A DNA stretch of 35,317 bases from DASTGO01 sp035719045 (GTDB lineage: Bacteria; Actinomycetota; Actinomycetes; Actinomycetales; Kineosporiaceae), in assembly GCA_035719045.1 (NCBI GenBank), contig DASTGO010000202.1, positions 1 through 35,317 on the forward strand, read 5' to 3'. Below, piece by piece: positions 22,995 to 30,535 of the stretch. The position numbers and the translations under genes were made by a program. The number at the start of each line of letters is the position of its first letter. The stretch's first letter is position 1. A model generated the notes under the pieces. That model made no database searches. It was not told the DNA's origin and saw only the letters and a list, made by a program, of their open reading frames with translations.

Positions 22995-24517
22995 AGGCGG
23001 TGCAGGCGCTGGACTGGGCGGCCGTGGGACCGGTCGTCGCCGTCACCGCAGCGTTGTTGCTGATCCTGCTGGTCGACGCGATCGGCCCAGCCTCGGCGCG
23101 GCTGCGGTGGGCGCACGACCTGATCGCCCTGCTCGGGCTGCTGGCCGCCGGGGGATCGGTGGCCTGGCTGGCCTGGGACGGCGGCGGGCAGCGGTCCACG
23201 CTCTGCGTGCACGCGGCCGGCTCGGGAGTCGACCCCGGTGCCGCCTCCTGCTCCTATGTGTCCTCGACCCTGACGCTGACCCTGCAGGCGCTGGTCCTGG
23301 TGACCGCCCTGGTCTGCCTCCTGCTCACCCTCGACGGGGACGGCGCCGCCGACCGCACTGCGCACCATCTGCTCTTCCTCACCGCTGTGGCCGGGGCGCT
23401 GGCCCTGGCCGGGGTCCGCGACCTGGCCTCGTTCGTGGTCGCCCTGGAGCTGGCCTCGCTGCCGGGGATCGGGCTTGTGGCGCTGCGCCGGGACTCCCGG
23501 GGAGCCCAGGCCGGGGTGACCCTGCTGCTCACCGCGGTCGCCTCGCTCGGCCTGCTGCTGCTGGGGACGGCGCTGCTGCTGTTCGCCACAGGCTCGGTGC
23601 ACCTGGAACGGATCGCGCAGGTGCTCAGCCGGGCGGACCTGCCGGCCCACGTCCGTGCGGTCGCGGTGCTCGGCACCCTGCTCGCCGCCGCGGGCGTGGC
23701 GTTCAAGCTGTCCGCGGTCCCGTTCCACCTGTGGACCCCGGACACCTACGCCGGTGCCCCGATGCCGATCGCGGCCTTCCTGTCGGTGGTGTCCAAGGCG
23801 GCCGGGCTGACCGCCATCGTCGTCCTGCTGCTGGTGGGGCTGCCCGCCCTCGCCGGATCCTGGGCGGTCGTGGTCGGGATCGTCGCGGCGCTCACCGTGA
23901 CTGTCGGCAACCTGGTCGCACTGCGGCAGACCGTCGCGGTCCGGCTGCTGGCCTGGTCGACCGTGGCGCAGGCCGGCTGGGTGCTGCTGCCGCTGGCCGG
24001 GGCCCGTCCCGCCACCGACGCCGCCGTCCGGACCGCGGGGGCGGCCTCCGTGGGCTACCTGGCCGCCTATGCGGTCGCCGGGCTCGCGTCCTTCGCCGTC
24101 GTGGTCGTGGTGTCCCGCCGTCATCCCGCCGGGGAGGAGCACACCCTCGAGGCGTACCGGGGGCTGGGCCGGCGCCAGCCGGTCGCCGCCTTCGTGCTCG
24201 GCTTCGCGCTGCTGTGCCTGGCCGGTCTGCCACCGGGCGTGGTCGGGCTGGTGGCCAAGCTGATGGCCGTCCGCCCGCTGGTCGACGCCGGGATCTGGCC
24301 GGTCGCCCTGATCGCCGCGGTGAACGTGGCCCTGGGGATCACGTACTACCTGCGCTGGGCCGCGCTGCTGGTGGTGCGTCCGGACGGTGCCGGGGCGCCC
24401 GCCTGGCGGGTGAGTGCGGCCGAGGGGGTCGCCCTGACGGCCGCGACGGCCGGCTGCCTGGCGCTGTCGGTGGCCCCGCAGTTGATCGCCGGGCTTCTGC
24501 CCTCCACCCTGCACTGA
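22991..24517 (+). CDS. nuoN: Complex I-like subunit NuoN (antiporter-like)
   Basis: 508 residues with about 13-14 membrane helices. Family signs are FVVALELASLPGIGLVALRR, GVAFKLSAVPFHLWTPDTYA, GAPMPIAAFLSVVSKAAGLT, LRQTVAVRLLAWSTVAQAGW and CLAGLPPGVVGLVAKLMAV. It is the pumping subunit nearest NuoK/J. The GTG start overlaps the small frame before it, with GGAGG in the end of that frame (GAGCTGGAGGTGACC) as ribosome site. It is the last gene of the nuo set; a 14-bp tandem duplication spans its stop codon. Confidence 0.95.
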   Translation: MKAVQALDWAAVGPVVAVTAALLLILLVDAIGPASARLRWAHDLIALLGLLAAGGSVAWLAWDGGGQRSTLCVHAAGSGVDPGAASCSYVSSTLTLTLQALVLVTALVCLLLTLDGDGAADRTAHHLLFLTAVAGALALAGVRDLASFVVALELASLPGIGLVALRRDSRGAQAGVTLLLTAVASLGLLLLGTALLLFATGSVHLERIAQVLSRADLPAHVRAVAVLGTLLAAAGVAFKLSAVPFHLWTPDTYAGAPMPIAAFLSVVSKAAGLTAIVVLLLVGLPALAGSWAVVVGIVAALTVTVGNLVALRQTVAVRLLAWSTVAQAGWVLLPLAGARPATDAAVRTAGAASVGYLAAYAVAGLASFAVVVVVSRRHPAGEEHTLEAYRGLGRRQPVAAFVLGFALLCLAGLPPGVVGLVAKLMAVRPLVDAGIWPVALIAAVNVALGITYYLRWAALLVVRPDGAGAPAWRVSAAEGVALTAATAGCLALSVAPQLIAGLLPSTLH

Positions 24518-24535
24518 CTGTCCTGCACTGACTGT
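24508..24535 (+). repeat. 14-bp tandem duplication across the nuoN stop codon
   Basis: CCTGCACTGACTGT occurs twice in a row with no spacer. The first copy contains the nuoN TGA, so the second copy provides a spare in the 3' untranslated region. Confidence 0.8.
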
Positions 24536-24876
24536 GCGGGTTGCGGTTTCGGTTCTTCTGTCGGTGGGCTGACGGCTGTTGATGGGCTGACGGTCGGCTC
24601 GCGCCGCACGCCCGCGCCGACGTCCCGGGAGTACGGACGGCTCCGCTCCGGCATCCGGGCCGCAGCCGCCTCAGGTTCGCGGCCGTCCGGTGGTCCGCTC
24701 TCTCGCCCGGGGCCCGCTGTCACCCACGTCCGTTGGGCCGATCGGGCGACGGCCGGACCCCGGGGAACGTCCGCCGCGGGGGCTCCGTTGTCCGGGATGA
24801 CACCATGGCGTGACGGCGTGCCCCGCGGGGTACGGTCATGCCCGGCCGGTATGGCGAGAGGAGCACGAGGACCGAG
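24518..24876. other. Intergenic region between nuoN and the htpX-like gene
   Basis: 359 bp without a convincing gene. It holds the second copy of the 14-bp duplication, two copies of TGGGCTGACGG (24565-24575 and 24583-24593) and GC-rich sequence. The promoter of the protease gene should lie in the last 150 bp, but no clear -35/-10 pair was identified. No strong terminator hairpin after nuoN was recognised. Confidence 0.4.
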
Positions 24877-25743
24877 ATGGGACACCGTCACTTCAACGGC
24901 CTGAAGACCACGCTGCTGTTCGGCGTGATCTGGGCGGTGCTGCTGGGCCTGGGAGCCCTGATCGGCGGTGGACGGTACATCTGGATCTTCACCCTGATCG
25001 GACTGGGCACCACCGCCTACGGCTACTGGAACAGTGACAAGCTCGCGATCCGGGCGATGCGGGCCCGTCCGGTCAGCGAGGCCGAGCAGCCCGCGATGTA
25101 CCGGATCGTCCGCGAGCTGTCGACCGCGGCCCGCCAGCCCATGCCGCGGCTGTACGTCTCTCCCACCACTGCTCCCAACGCCTTCGCCACCGGGCGCAAC
25201 CCCCGGAATGCGGCCGTCTGCTGCACCGAGGGCATCCTGCAGCTGCTCGACGAGCGTGAGCTGCGCGGCGTGCTCGGCCACGAGCTGATGCACGTCTACA
25301 ACCGGGACATCCTCACCTCGTCGGTGGCCGCCGCGATCGCCGGGGTGATCACCTCGATCGCCCAGTTCGCGATGTTCTTCGGGGCCTTCGGCGGGGACGA
25401 CGAGGACCGGCCGAACCCGATCGTGCTGCTGTTGATGTCGTTGCTGGCGCCGCTCGCCGCCACCGTGATCCAGCTGGCCATCAGCCGCACCCGGGAGTAC
25501 GACGCCGACGAGGACGGGGCCCGGCTGACCGGCGACCCGCTTGCCCTGGCGTCGGCCCTGCGCAAGCTGGAGTACGGCACCCGCCAGCTCCCCCTGCCGC
25601 CGGAGCGTGAACTGATCAACGCCAGCCACATGATGATCGCCAACCCGTTCCGGGCCGAAGGCGTGGCCCGGCTGTTCAGCACCCACCCGCCGATGGCCGA
25701 GCGGATCGCCCGGCTGGAGTCGATGGCCGGGTACCCGCGGTGA
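24877..25743 (+). CDS. htpX: HtpX-type M48 membrane zinc metalloprotease
   Basis: 288 residues, normal for HtpX. Two N-terminal membrane helices (about 12-30 and 34-50) are followed by the M48 catalytic domain with the zinc motif HELMH at residues 135-139 (His135, Glu136, His139). The third ligand is probably Glu207 in SRTREYDADEDGA. A hydrophobic hairpin (about 148-205) sits between them. STHPPMAERIARLESM is the typical C-terminal family motif. It would degrade misfolded or damaged membrane proteins. ATG 24877 has GAGGA 6 nt upstream; ATG 24838 is an alternative with a worse ribosome site. The stop overlaps the next gene by four bases. Confidence 0.93.
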   Translation: MGHRHFNGLKTTLLFGVIWAVLLGLGALIGGGRYIWIFTLIGLGTTAYGYWNSDKLAIRAMRARPVSEAEQPAMYRIVRELSTAARQPMPRLYVSPTTAPNAFATGRNPRNAAVCCTEGILQLLDERELRGVLGHELMHVYNRDILTSSVAAAIAGVITSIAQFAMFFGAFGGDDEDRPNPIVLLLMSLLAPLAATVIQLAISRTREYDADEDGARLTGDPLALASALRKLEYGTRQLPLPPERELINASHMMIANPFRAEGVARLFSTHPPMAERIARLESMAGYPR

Positions 25744-26177
25744 CGGCCGCACGCGCCACGGGCGGCGACCGCGATGCCGGACGCCCCGCGGGCAGGGGTT
25801 CCGGTGGGTACCGGCTCGACGGCGGCGATGACGCGGTCCCGCTGGAGACCGGTCGGGCCCGGGGCCTGCTGACCGGGCTCGGCATGTTCGGGACGGGCTT
25901 CGCGGTGGCCGCGGTGCTGGTGACCGCCAGGATGGGCGGAACTCCCGGCTACTTCGTGTCGGTCACCGCCGGTCTGGTCGGGGTGGGGCTGATCGGGTTC
26001 TTCCTCAACCGGGGCACCGTTCCGCTGCCGCCCAAGCCGATCTGGTCCCCGGTCGGGATCGCCGCCCTGGCCCGGGCGCTGAACCTCCCGTTCCGGCCGC
26101 TGCTGGTCACCCTGTACGTGCTGGGCGCGATCGGCGTCGCCGGGAACCTCGTGCTGCCGATGGTGCTGCACCGCTGA
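25740..26177 (+). CDS. Small membrane protein, unknown function
   Basis: 145 residues from a GTG overlapping the htpX stop (GTGA), so co-translated with it. A Gly/Arg/Asp-rich N-terminus of about 40 residues is followed by three hydrophobic segments (about 43-62 GLLTGLGMFGTGFAVAAVLV, 70-90 YFVSVTAGLVGVGLIGFFLN, 121-142 LVTLYVLGAIGVAGNLVLPM). No family recognised. Coupling to HtpX suggests a partner or substrate adaptor, but this is inference. Confidence 0.75.
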   Translation: MTAARATGGDRDAGRPAGRGSGGYRLDGGDDAVPLETGRARGLLTGLGMFGTGFAVAAVLVTARMGGTPGYFVSVTAGLVGVGLIGFFLNRGTVPLPPKPIWSPVGIAALARALNLPFRPLLVTLYVLGAIGVAGNLVLPMVLHR

Positions 26178-26476
26178 CTCTGCGTCGGTTCTCGCAGGCG
26201 TGACCGCTCCCGACCGCAGTGGCGCGGTGGACTGCGCAGGTGCCGGTGGGACTGCGGCGGACCGGATTGTCTCCCGCGCGCGTCGTCCATCCGTGCGTCG
26301 GCGTCACCCTCGTCGGGCCCGCGGTCCGGCTCGGCCCCGCCGGCCCGCCCCGTGGCCGCGGTGCGTCACCGGACTCCCGGCGTGTCCGCGGGTCCCTGAT
26401 CACGGTGGGGTGATGAGAGCAGTGCCACGGACATGATCCGTTTTCACGCACCGCGTTCACTTGATTCCATACCGCT
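26178..26476. other. Intergenic region upstream of the flavin oxidoreductase gene
   Basis: 299 bp, GC-rich with no recognised gene. Just before the ATG at 26477 the sequence becomes less GC-rich (TTCACTTGATTCCATACCGC), with no ribosome site. A leaderless transcript from a promoter in this patch is plausible but not proven. Confidence 0.3.
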
Positions 26477-27607
26477 ATGTCCTTGATCTTTTCGCCCCTG
26501 ACGCTGCGCTCGACGACCTTCCGCAACCGGGTCTGGGCCTCCCCGATGTGCCAGTACTCCTCCGTCGGTGGGATGCCGACGGACTGGCACCTGGTCCACC
26601 TCGGCGGGCTGGCAGCCGGAGGTGCGGGTCTCGTCATGACCGAGGCCACCGCGGTCACCCCCGAGGGGCGGATCAGTCCCGCCGATGCCGGGATCTGGAC
26701 CGACGGTCAGGCGGAGGCCTACCGCAGGATCACCACGTTCATCCGCGAGCAGGGTGCGGTTCCGGGTATCCAGCTCGCCCACGCCGGGCGCAAGGCCTCC
26801 ACGGTGCGGCCCTGGGAGGGGCTCGGGTACGTCGAGCCCGCCGACGGCGGGTGGCGGACGGTCGCCCCGTCCGCGATCCCCTTCGATACCCTGCCGGCAC
26901 CCGCCGAGCTGACCGAGGCGCAGCTCGGGGAGCTCGTGGCTGCCTTCGCGGCGGCGGCCGCCCGGGCAGAGTCGGCCGGGTTCGAGGTCGTCGAACTGCA
27001 TGCCGCGCACGGGTACCTGCTGCACCAGTTCCTCTCCCCGCTCAGCAACCGGCGCGCGGATGCCTACGGCGACGGGTTCGAGGGCCGCTGCCGGCTGCTG
27101 CTGGAGGTGGTGCAGGCGGTGCGGTCGGTGTGGCCCGCGCGCAAGCCGCTGCTGGTCCGGCTGAGCGGCAGCGACTGGGCCGAGGGTGGCTGGGCGGTGG
27201 GTGACGCCGTCGAGCTGGCTGTCCTGCTCACCGGCTACGGGGTGGACCTGGTGGACGTCTCCGGCGGCGGTCTCGTCCCGCAGCAGCAGATCCCCACCGG
27301 TCCCGGCTACCAGGTGGCGTTGGCCCGTGCGGTCAGGGAGGGCAGTGGCCTTCCGGTGGCTGCGGTCGGCCTGATCACCGAGCCGCGTCAGGCCGAGCAG
27401 GTGCTCGCCGAGGGTTCGGCGGACGCCGTCTTCCTGGCCCGGGCGCTGCTGCGCAATCCGCACTGGCCTCTGCTGGCCGCCCATGAGCTGGGCGCCCCGG
27501 CCCCCTGGCCGGCGCAGTATCGCCGGGCGGCCCCACAGGACGCCCCCCGGTCTGTCACGGTGCTGCGTCCCGACCCGGACCGGCTCCGCCACGCCGTCGG
27601 GGCCTGA
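26477..27607 (+). CDS. NADH:flavin oxidoreductase, old yellow enzyme family (YqjM-like)
   Basis: 376 residues forming an FMN-binding TIM barrel. Signs of the YqjM/thermophilic-like class are NRVWASPMCQYSS with a cysteine near residue 25, WHLVHLGGLAAGGAGLVMTE, GIQLAHAGRKAST, the active-site pair in HAAHGYLLHQFLSPLSNRR, and LVDVSGGGLVPQQ. The phosphate-binding part of the FMN site is in VAAVGLITEPRQAEQVLAEG and ADAVFLARALLRNPHWP. It would reduce activated alkenes with NAD(P)H; the natural substrate is unknown. The gene stands alone. No ribosome site is seen before the ATG. Confidence 0.92.
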   Translation: MSLIFSPLTLRSTTFRNRVWASPMCQYSSVGGMPTDWHLVHLGGLAAGGAGLVMTEATAVTPEGRISPADAGIWTDGQAEAYRRITTFIREQGAVPGIQLAHAGRKASTVRPWEGLGYVEPADGGWRTVAPSAIPFDTLPAPAELTEAQLGELVAAFAAAAARAESAGFEVVELHAAHGYLLHQFLSPLSNRRADAYGDGFEGRCRLLLEVVQAVRSVWPARKPLLVRLSGSDWAEGGWAVGDAVELAVLLTGYGVDLVDVSGGGLVPQQQIPTGPGYQVALARAVREGSGLPVAAVGLITEPRQAEQVLAEGSADAVFLARALLRNPHWPLLAAHELGAPAPWPAQYRRAAPQDAPRSVTVLRPDPDRLRHAVGA

Positions 27608-27947
27608 GCGGAGAGTCACGTCGGGCCCGTCCATCGCCATAGCGGGCCAGGTTTCGGTTACCCAAGGTGATAATGTCGGGACTGAGGGCCTGGGATGAGG
27701 CGGAAATGTTCGGAGCGTCACAGGGGGCGGAAAAGCCCGCATATCTGGGTGAAGCGGGATGTGATGGGCGTCGCTGTGGCATAACCCGTGTTGGAAGGTC
27801 TTGCGGACCGCGAGAAGGATCGGGCCGTTCCGGTCGCTGCAGGCATCCACACAGGTTCCGTCGTTCCGGCCGGAGTCCCGGGCTCGCCCCCCTCCCCGAG
27901 CCGGCGGGACCACGGACCAGGGAGGGCCGGCTCAACCAAGGGGAGTC
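27608..27947 (+). promoter_or_regulatory. Leader region of the globin-like gene, with possible structured RNA
   Basis: 340 bp without a gene. A -10-like GATAAT sits at 27669-27674. Downstream, CGTCACA (27716-27722) can pair with TGTGATG (27760-27766, one G-T pair), enclosing CCCGC/GCGGG (27736-27740 with 27754-27758). This nested structure does not match any riboswitch class I recognise. A further CATAACC element at about 27780 could be another promoter. Confidence 0.35.
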
Positions 27948-28835
27948 ATGCCCGGGACGCCTTGGCCGCCCGCTCCGTCTCTCGCGCCCGCCCCGACCCC
28001 TGCCCGACCTGCTCCGGACACCGTTCGCCTGGTGCAGTTCTGCTGCCAGCGCCTGCTGCGCATCGAAGCGGACTTCACCGTCGCCTTCCACAGATCTCTC
28101 GGTGAACTGGCTCCCAACCTGCCCAGCGTGAACGGGCCCGGCGGGCGGGAACTGTCCGGCGCCCTCGCACACTGCCTCCTGTGGGCGGCGCTCACCCGCG
28201 ACGACAGTGCGTCCGTGGAACGGACGGTGCGCGACTTCGCCGCGGAGCATCGCCGGCGCGGCTTCCCCGACGACGCCTACGCCTTCCTCAGCCACGCCCT
28301 GCTCCGGTCGATCCGGACGGTCATGTCCGCCGACTGGAGCTCCGAGCTGAGCTCCGGACTCGTGTCGTATGCGCTGTGGCTGCAGCCGTGCCTGCAGCAG
28401 GGCGCCCGCGGTGCGGACGGCGCCCGTGCGGCGCGGCCGTCCGGGAACGGGGAGATCTCCCTCGAGCTGCTTCTGGACGATCTGCGATCGCGGCACTTCA
28501 CGGGTGAGGAGCGTGCCCTCGACGCGGTGTGCACCCGGATCATGTTGCGGACCGGAGTGGATCTGCGTGCGCCACGGCCCGAGCAGCGGCAGGATCCGGT
28601 CGTGATCGCGGCGGTGATGAAGAACCTCATGCTGATGGGGTACGCCCCCGGCCCTGCCCTGACCTCGGCGGCCACCGCCCGGGCCGAGGCCGCCCAGAAC
28701 GGCATGCGGGCAATCGCTGCGCGCACGGCCACCCCGGCGACGGGCGTGCAGACCAGGGTGCCGCAGCCGGACCACGGGTACGAGCGGGCGCCGGACCGGC
28801 GGGCGTGGTGGTCCCTGCGCCGGCGCCGGGACTGA
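27948..28835 (+). CDS. Globin-fold protein with unknown C-terminal domain
   Basis: 295 residues from ATG 27948, with AAGGGGAG 3-6 nt upstream. After a Pro/Ala-rich start, residues about 25-155 look like a single-domain globin: RLLRIEADFTVAFHRSLGEL (A/B helices), ELSGALAHCLLWAAL, then VRDFAAEHRRRGFPDDAYAF, where His101 is in the position of the proximal heme ligand (as in RRHxxYGV of flavohemoglobin-like globins), and WSSELSSGLVSYALWLQP for the last helices. Residues 165-235 form a separate helical region (ISLELLLDDLRSRHFTGEER) of no known family, followed by a basic tail ending WWSLRRRRD. It may bind heme and sense O2 or NO. Heme binding is inferred; the fold call is from pattern only. Confidence 0.65.
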   Translation: MPGTPWPPAPSLAPAPTPARPAPDTVRLVQFCCQRLLRIEADFTVAFHRSLGELAPNLPSVNGPGGRELSGALAHCLLWAALTRDDSASVERTVRDFAAEHRRRGFPDDAYAFLSHALLRSIRTVMSADWSSELSSGLVSYALWLQPCLQQGARGADGARAARPSGNGEISLELLLDDLRSRHFTGEERALDAVCTRIMLRTGVDLRAPRPEQRQDPVVIAAVMKNLMLMGYAPGPALTSAATARAEAAQNGMRAIAARTATPATGVQTRVPQPDHGYERAPDRRAWWSLRRRRD

Positions 28836-28920
28836 CCGCCGACGTGAGCCGTCGCACGCCGATGCCGACGCCGACGCCGATCGTGCCGTGCGGCCCTGAC
28901 CCGCGGCCGCTCTGTTCCGC

Positions 28921-28949
28921 GTGCGACCCTGATCTGCGTGCGACCCTGA
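28921..28949 (+). repeat. 17-bp-period direct repeat upstream of the FIST gene
   Basis: GTGCGACCCTGA occurs at 28921-28932 and 28938-28949, in a 17-bp period with partial matches extending outward. It lies 22-50 bp before the ATG of the FIST gene. It may be a regulator site or a simple tandem duplication. Confidence 0.55.
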
Positions 28950-28970
28950 CCAGCAGGAGCGAGGACCCAG

Positions 28971-30119
28971 ATGACGACGAACACAGCACTGCGCCTGGCG
29001 CGGGCCCACGCCACCGGACCCGTCGCGCACGCCGTGCCGGAGCTGGTCGGGGCCCTGACCGAGGGCCTGTACGGCTGGCCGGCCGCAGCGGTGCTCTACT
29101 TCGCCTCCAGTCGCTACGATCCGGCCGACCTTGCCGGGTGGATCACGGCGGCCTTCCCCACCGCGGCGGTGATCGGCTGCTCCACCGCCGGGGAGTTCAC
29201 CGACGCGGCCACCGGCACGGGTGGGATCAGCGCGATCGCGTTCCCCGCGGGCGTGATCACCCGGATCGCCGCCGCGCTCGGCGAGCTGGATGCCGATGTC
29301 GTGGCGGGCACGCAGCGGGCCGTCGCCCGGCTCGAACGGACCCTGGGTGCCGAGCTGCGTGACCTGAATCCGCGTCACCATGTGGGCTTCGTGCTCATCG
29401 ACGGACTGCACGGGGCCGAGGAACTCGTCAACGAGACTCTGGGCAATGCGGCGCCGCTGCTGGAGTTCGTCGGCGGTTCGGCGGGGGACGACCTGGCGTT
29501 CGACCGGACCTGGGTCGCTGTGGGGGAGGAGGTCAGCTACCGCGGGGTCGCCCTGCTGGTCGCCGAATGCGCCGTGCCCTTCCAGGTGCTGAAGACGTGC
29601 TCGTTCACCCCGACCGGCCGGGTTCTCACCGTCACCCGGGCCGACGAGGCGGGGCGCTGCGTGTACGAGCTCGACGGCAGGCCCGCCGCTCAGGCCTATG
29701 CCGACGCGGTCGGCGTGCCGGTGGATGCCCTGGACGAGGCGATCTGGATGCGGCATCCGCTCGGCCTGATGATCGGTGGCGAGCCGTGGATCCGCAGCCC
29801 CCAGACGGTCCTGCCCGGCGGGGCGATCCAGTTCTACGCGCAGCTGCACACCGGGATGCAGGTCGAGGTCATGGCCGCCGGGGATCTGGTCGGTGACACC
29901 CGGCGCGGGCTGGAACGGGTCCGGGCGCAGCTCGGCGGGCAGGTCCGCGGTGCCGTCCTGTTCAACTGCATCCTGCGCCGGCTGGAGATGGACGACGCGG
30001 GGACCGGGCGGGACTTCGTGGACACCTTCCGGGGGATCCCCGCCGCGGGTTTCCACACCTACGGGGAGACCTGGCTCGGCCACGTCAACCAGACCCTCAC
30101 CGGGGTTCTCTTCGGGTAG
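28971..30119 (+). CDS. FIST N/C-domain sensory protein (NosP-like size)
   Basis: 382 residues spanning both FIST domains. FIST_N covers about 25-205 (AVLYFASSRYDPADLAGWI, FPTAAVIGCSTAGEFTDAAT, GFVLIDGLHGAEELVNETLG, LLEFVGGSAGDDLAFDRTWV). FIST_C covers about 225-370 (LDGRPAAQAYADAVGVPVDA, MRHPLGLMIGGEPWIRSP, GAVLFNCILRRLEM, FHTYGETWLGHVNQTLTGVL). FIST proteins are cytoplasmic sensors, often beside chemotaxis or kinase genes; one subgroup (NosP) binds heme and responds to nitric oxide. No kinase or cyclase is nearby here; instead the gene follows the globin-like gene and precedes nif. ATG with GAGGA 6 nt upstream. Confidence 0.88.
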   Translation: MTTNTALRLARAHATGPVAHAVPELVGALTEGLYGWPAAAVLYFASSRYDPADLAGWITAAFPTAAVIGCSTAGEFTDAATGTGGISAIAFPAGVITRIAAALGELDADVVAGTQRAVARLERTLGAELRDLNPRHHVGFVLIDGLHGAEELVNETLGNAAPLLEFVGGSAGDDLAFDRTWVAVGEEVSYRGVALLVAECAVPFQVLKTCSFTPTGRVLTVTRADEAGRCVYELDGRPAAQAYADAVGVPVDALDEAIWMRHPLGLMIGGEPWIRSPQTVLPGGAIQFYAQLHTGMQVEVMAAGDLVGDTRRGLERVRAQLGGQVRGAVLFNCILRRLEMDDAGTGRDFVDTFRGIPAAGFHTYGETWLGHVNQTLTGVLFG

Positions 30120-30230
30120 GTGGCTCTCGCGGGCCTGGCCGGCTGGGGTGGTCGGGGACCGTGCGCTTGTCCGTGAGGTGTCGGGTGCGCCGTGGCACCG
30201 GGGGCGCCCAGCAACGCCGCCGCCCGACCG

Positions 30231-30263
30231 CCGCTGCTCCAATTCCTCCGCTGCTCCAATTCC
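30231..30263 (+). repeat. Perfect 16-bp direct repeat, period 17, upstream of nifV
   Basis: CCGCTGCTCCAATTCC occurs twice, separated by one base. It is noticeably AT-richer at its 3' half than the surroundings. Candidate activator-binding iteron or tandem duplication. Confidence 0.7.
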
Positions 30264-30471
30264 GCAACTCGGAAGAGTCGGGACCTTGGTCCGGGGTTGG
30301 GTGGTGGGCCGGGAAAATCGTTTCCGGCTGGTCATCGGGGCGGGATGCCGCCGATGCCGTGGCCGCCACCTGCCGCGTCACACTCCGGTAATCGGCGGCT
30401 AGCACGGCGGAAATTACCGCGAATCGGGAACGTCACGAGATGCGGCCCGACCCCGAAACGCGCCGCTCCCA

Positions 30472-30507
30472 CATTCGAAGCATTCGAAGGCCCCGAACGA
30501 CTCGGGG
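30472..30507 (+). promoter_or_regulatory. CATTCGAAG tandem plus hairpin in the nifV leader
   Basis: Two adjacent CATTCGAAG units are followed directly by a 6-bp stem CCCCGA/TCGGGG with a 5-nt loop. The hairpin ends 28 nt before the chosen nifV ATG, so it may sit in the mRNA leader. Confidence 0.45.
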
Positions 30508-30535
30508 ATCCGATGCCGGTGGGAGGGGTGCGCAC

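Larger units (their letters stand above)
30120..30535 (+). promoter_or_regulatory. Region upstream of the nif operon with direct repeats and hairpin
   Basis: 416 bp that must contain the nifVHDK promoter. Three structured items stand out: CCGCTGCTCCAATTCC twice (30231-30246 and 30248-30263, 17-bp period); CATTCGAAG twice in tandem (30472-30480 and 30481-30489), each holding a TTCGAA palindrome; and a CCCCGA/TCGGGG hairpin at 30491-30507. No NifA site (TGT-N10-ACA) or convincing sigma-54 -24/-12 element was found. Which regulator acts here is unknown. Confidence 0.5.

Noticed and set aside
24838..24876. Upstream ATG 24838 as the start of the HtpX gene
   Set aside because: It has no good ribosome site, the added residues are basic and unlike HtpX N-termini, and ATG 24877 has GAGGA at the right spacing.
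30192..30209. Sigma-54-like GG-N10-GC within TGGCACCGGGGGCGCC
   Set aside because: Only the GG and GC dinucleotides match; the -12 TTGC part is absent, and such spacing is common by chance in GC-rich DNA. No NifA site is nearby.
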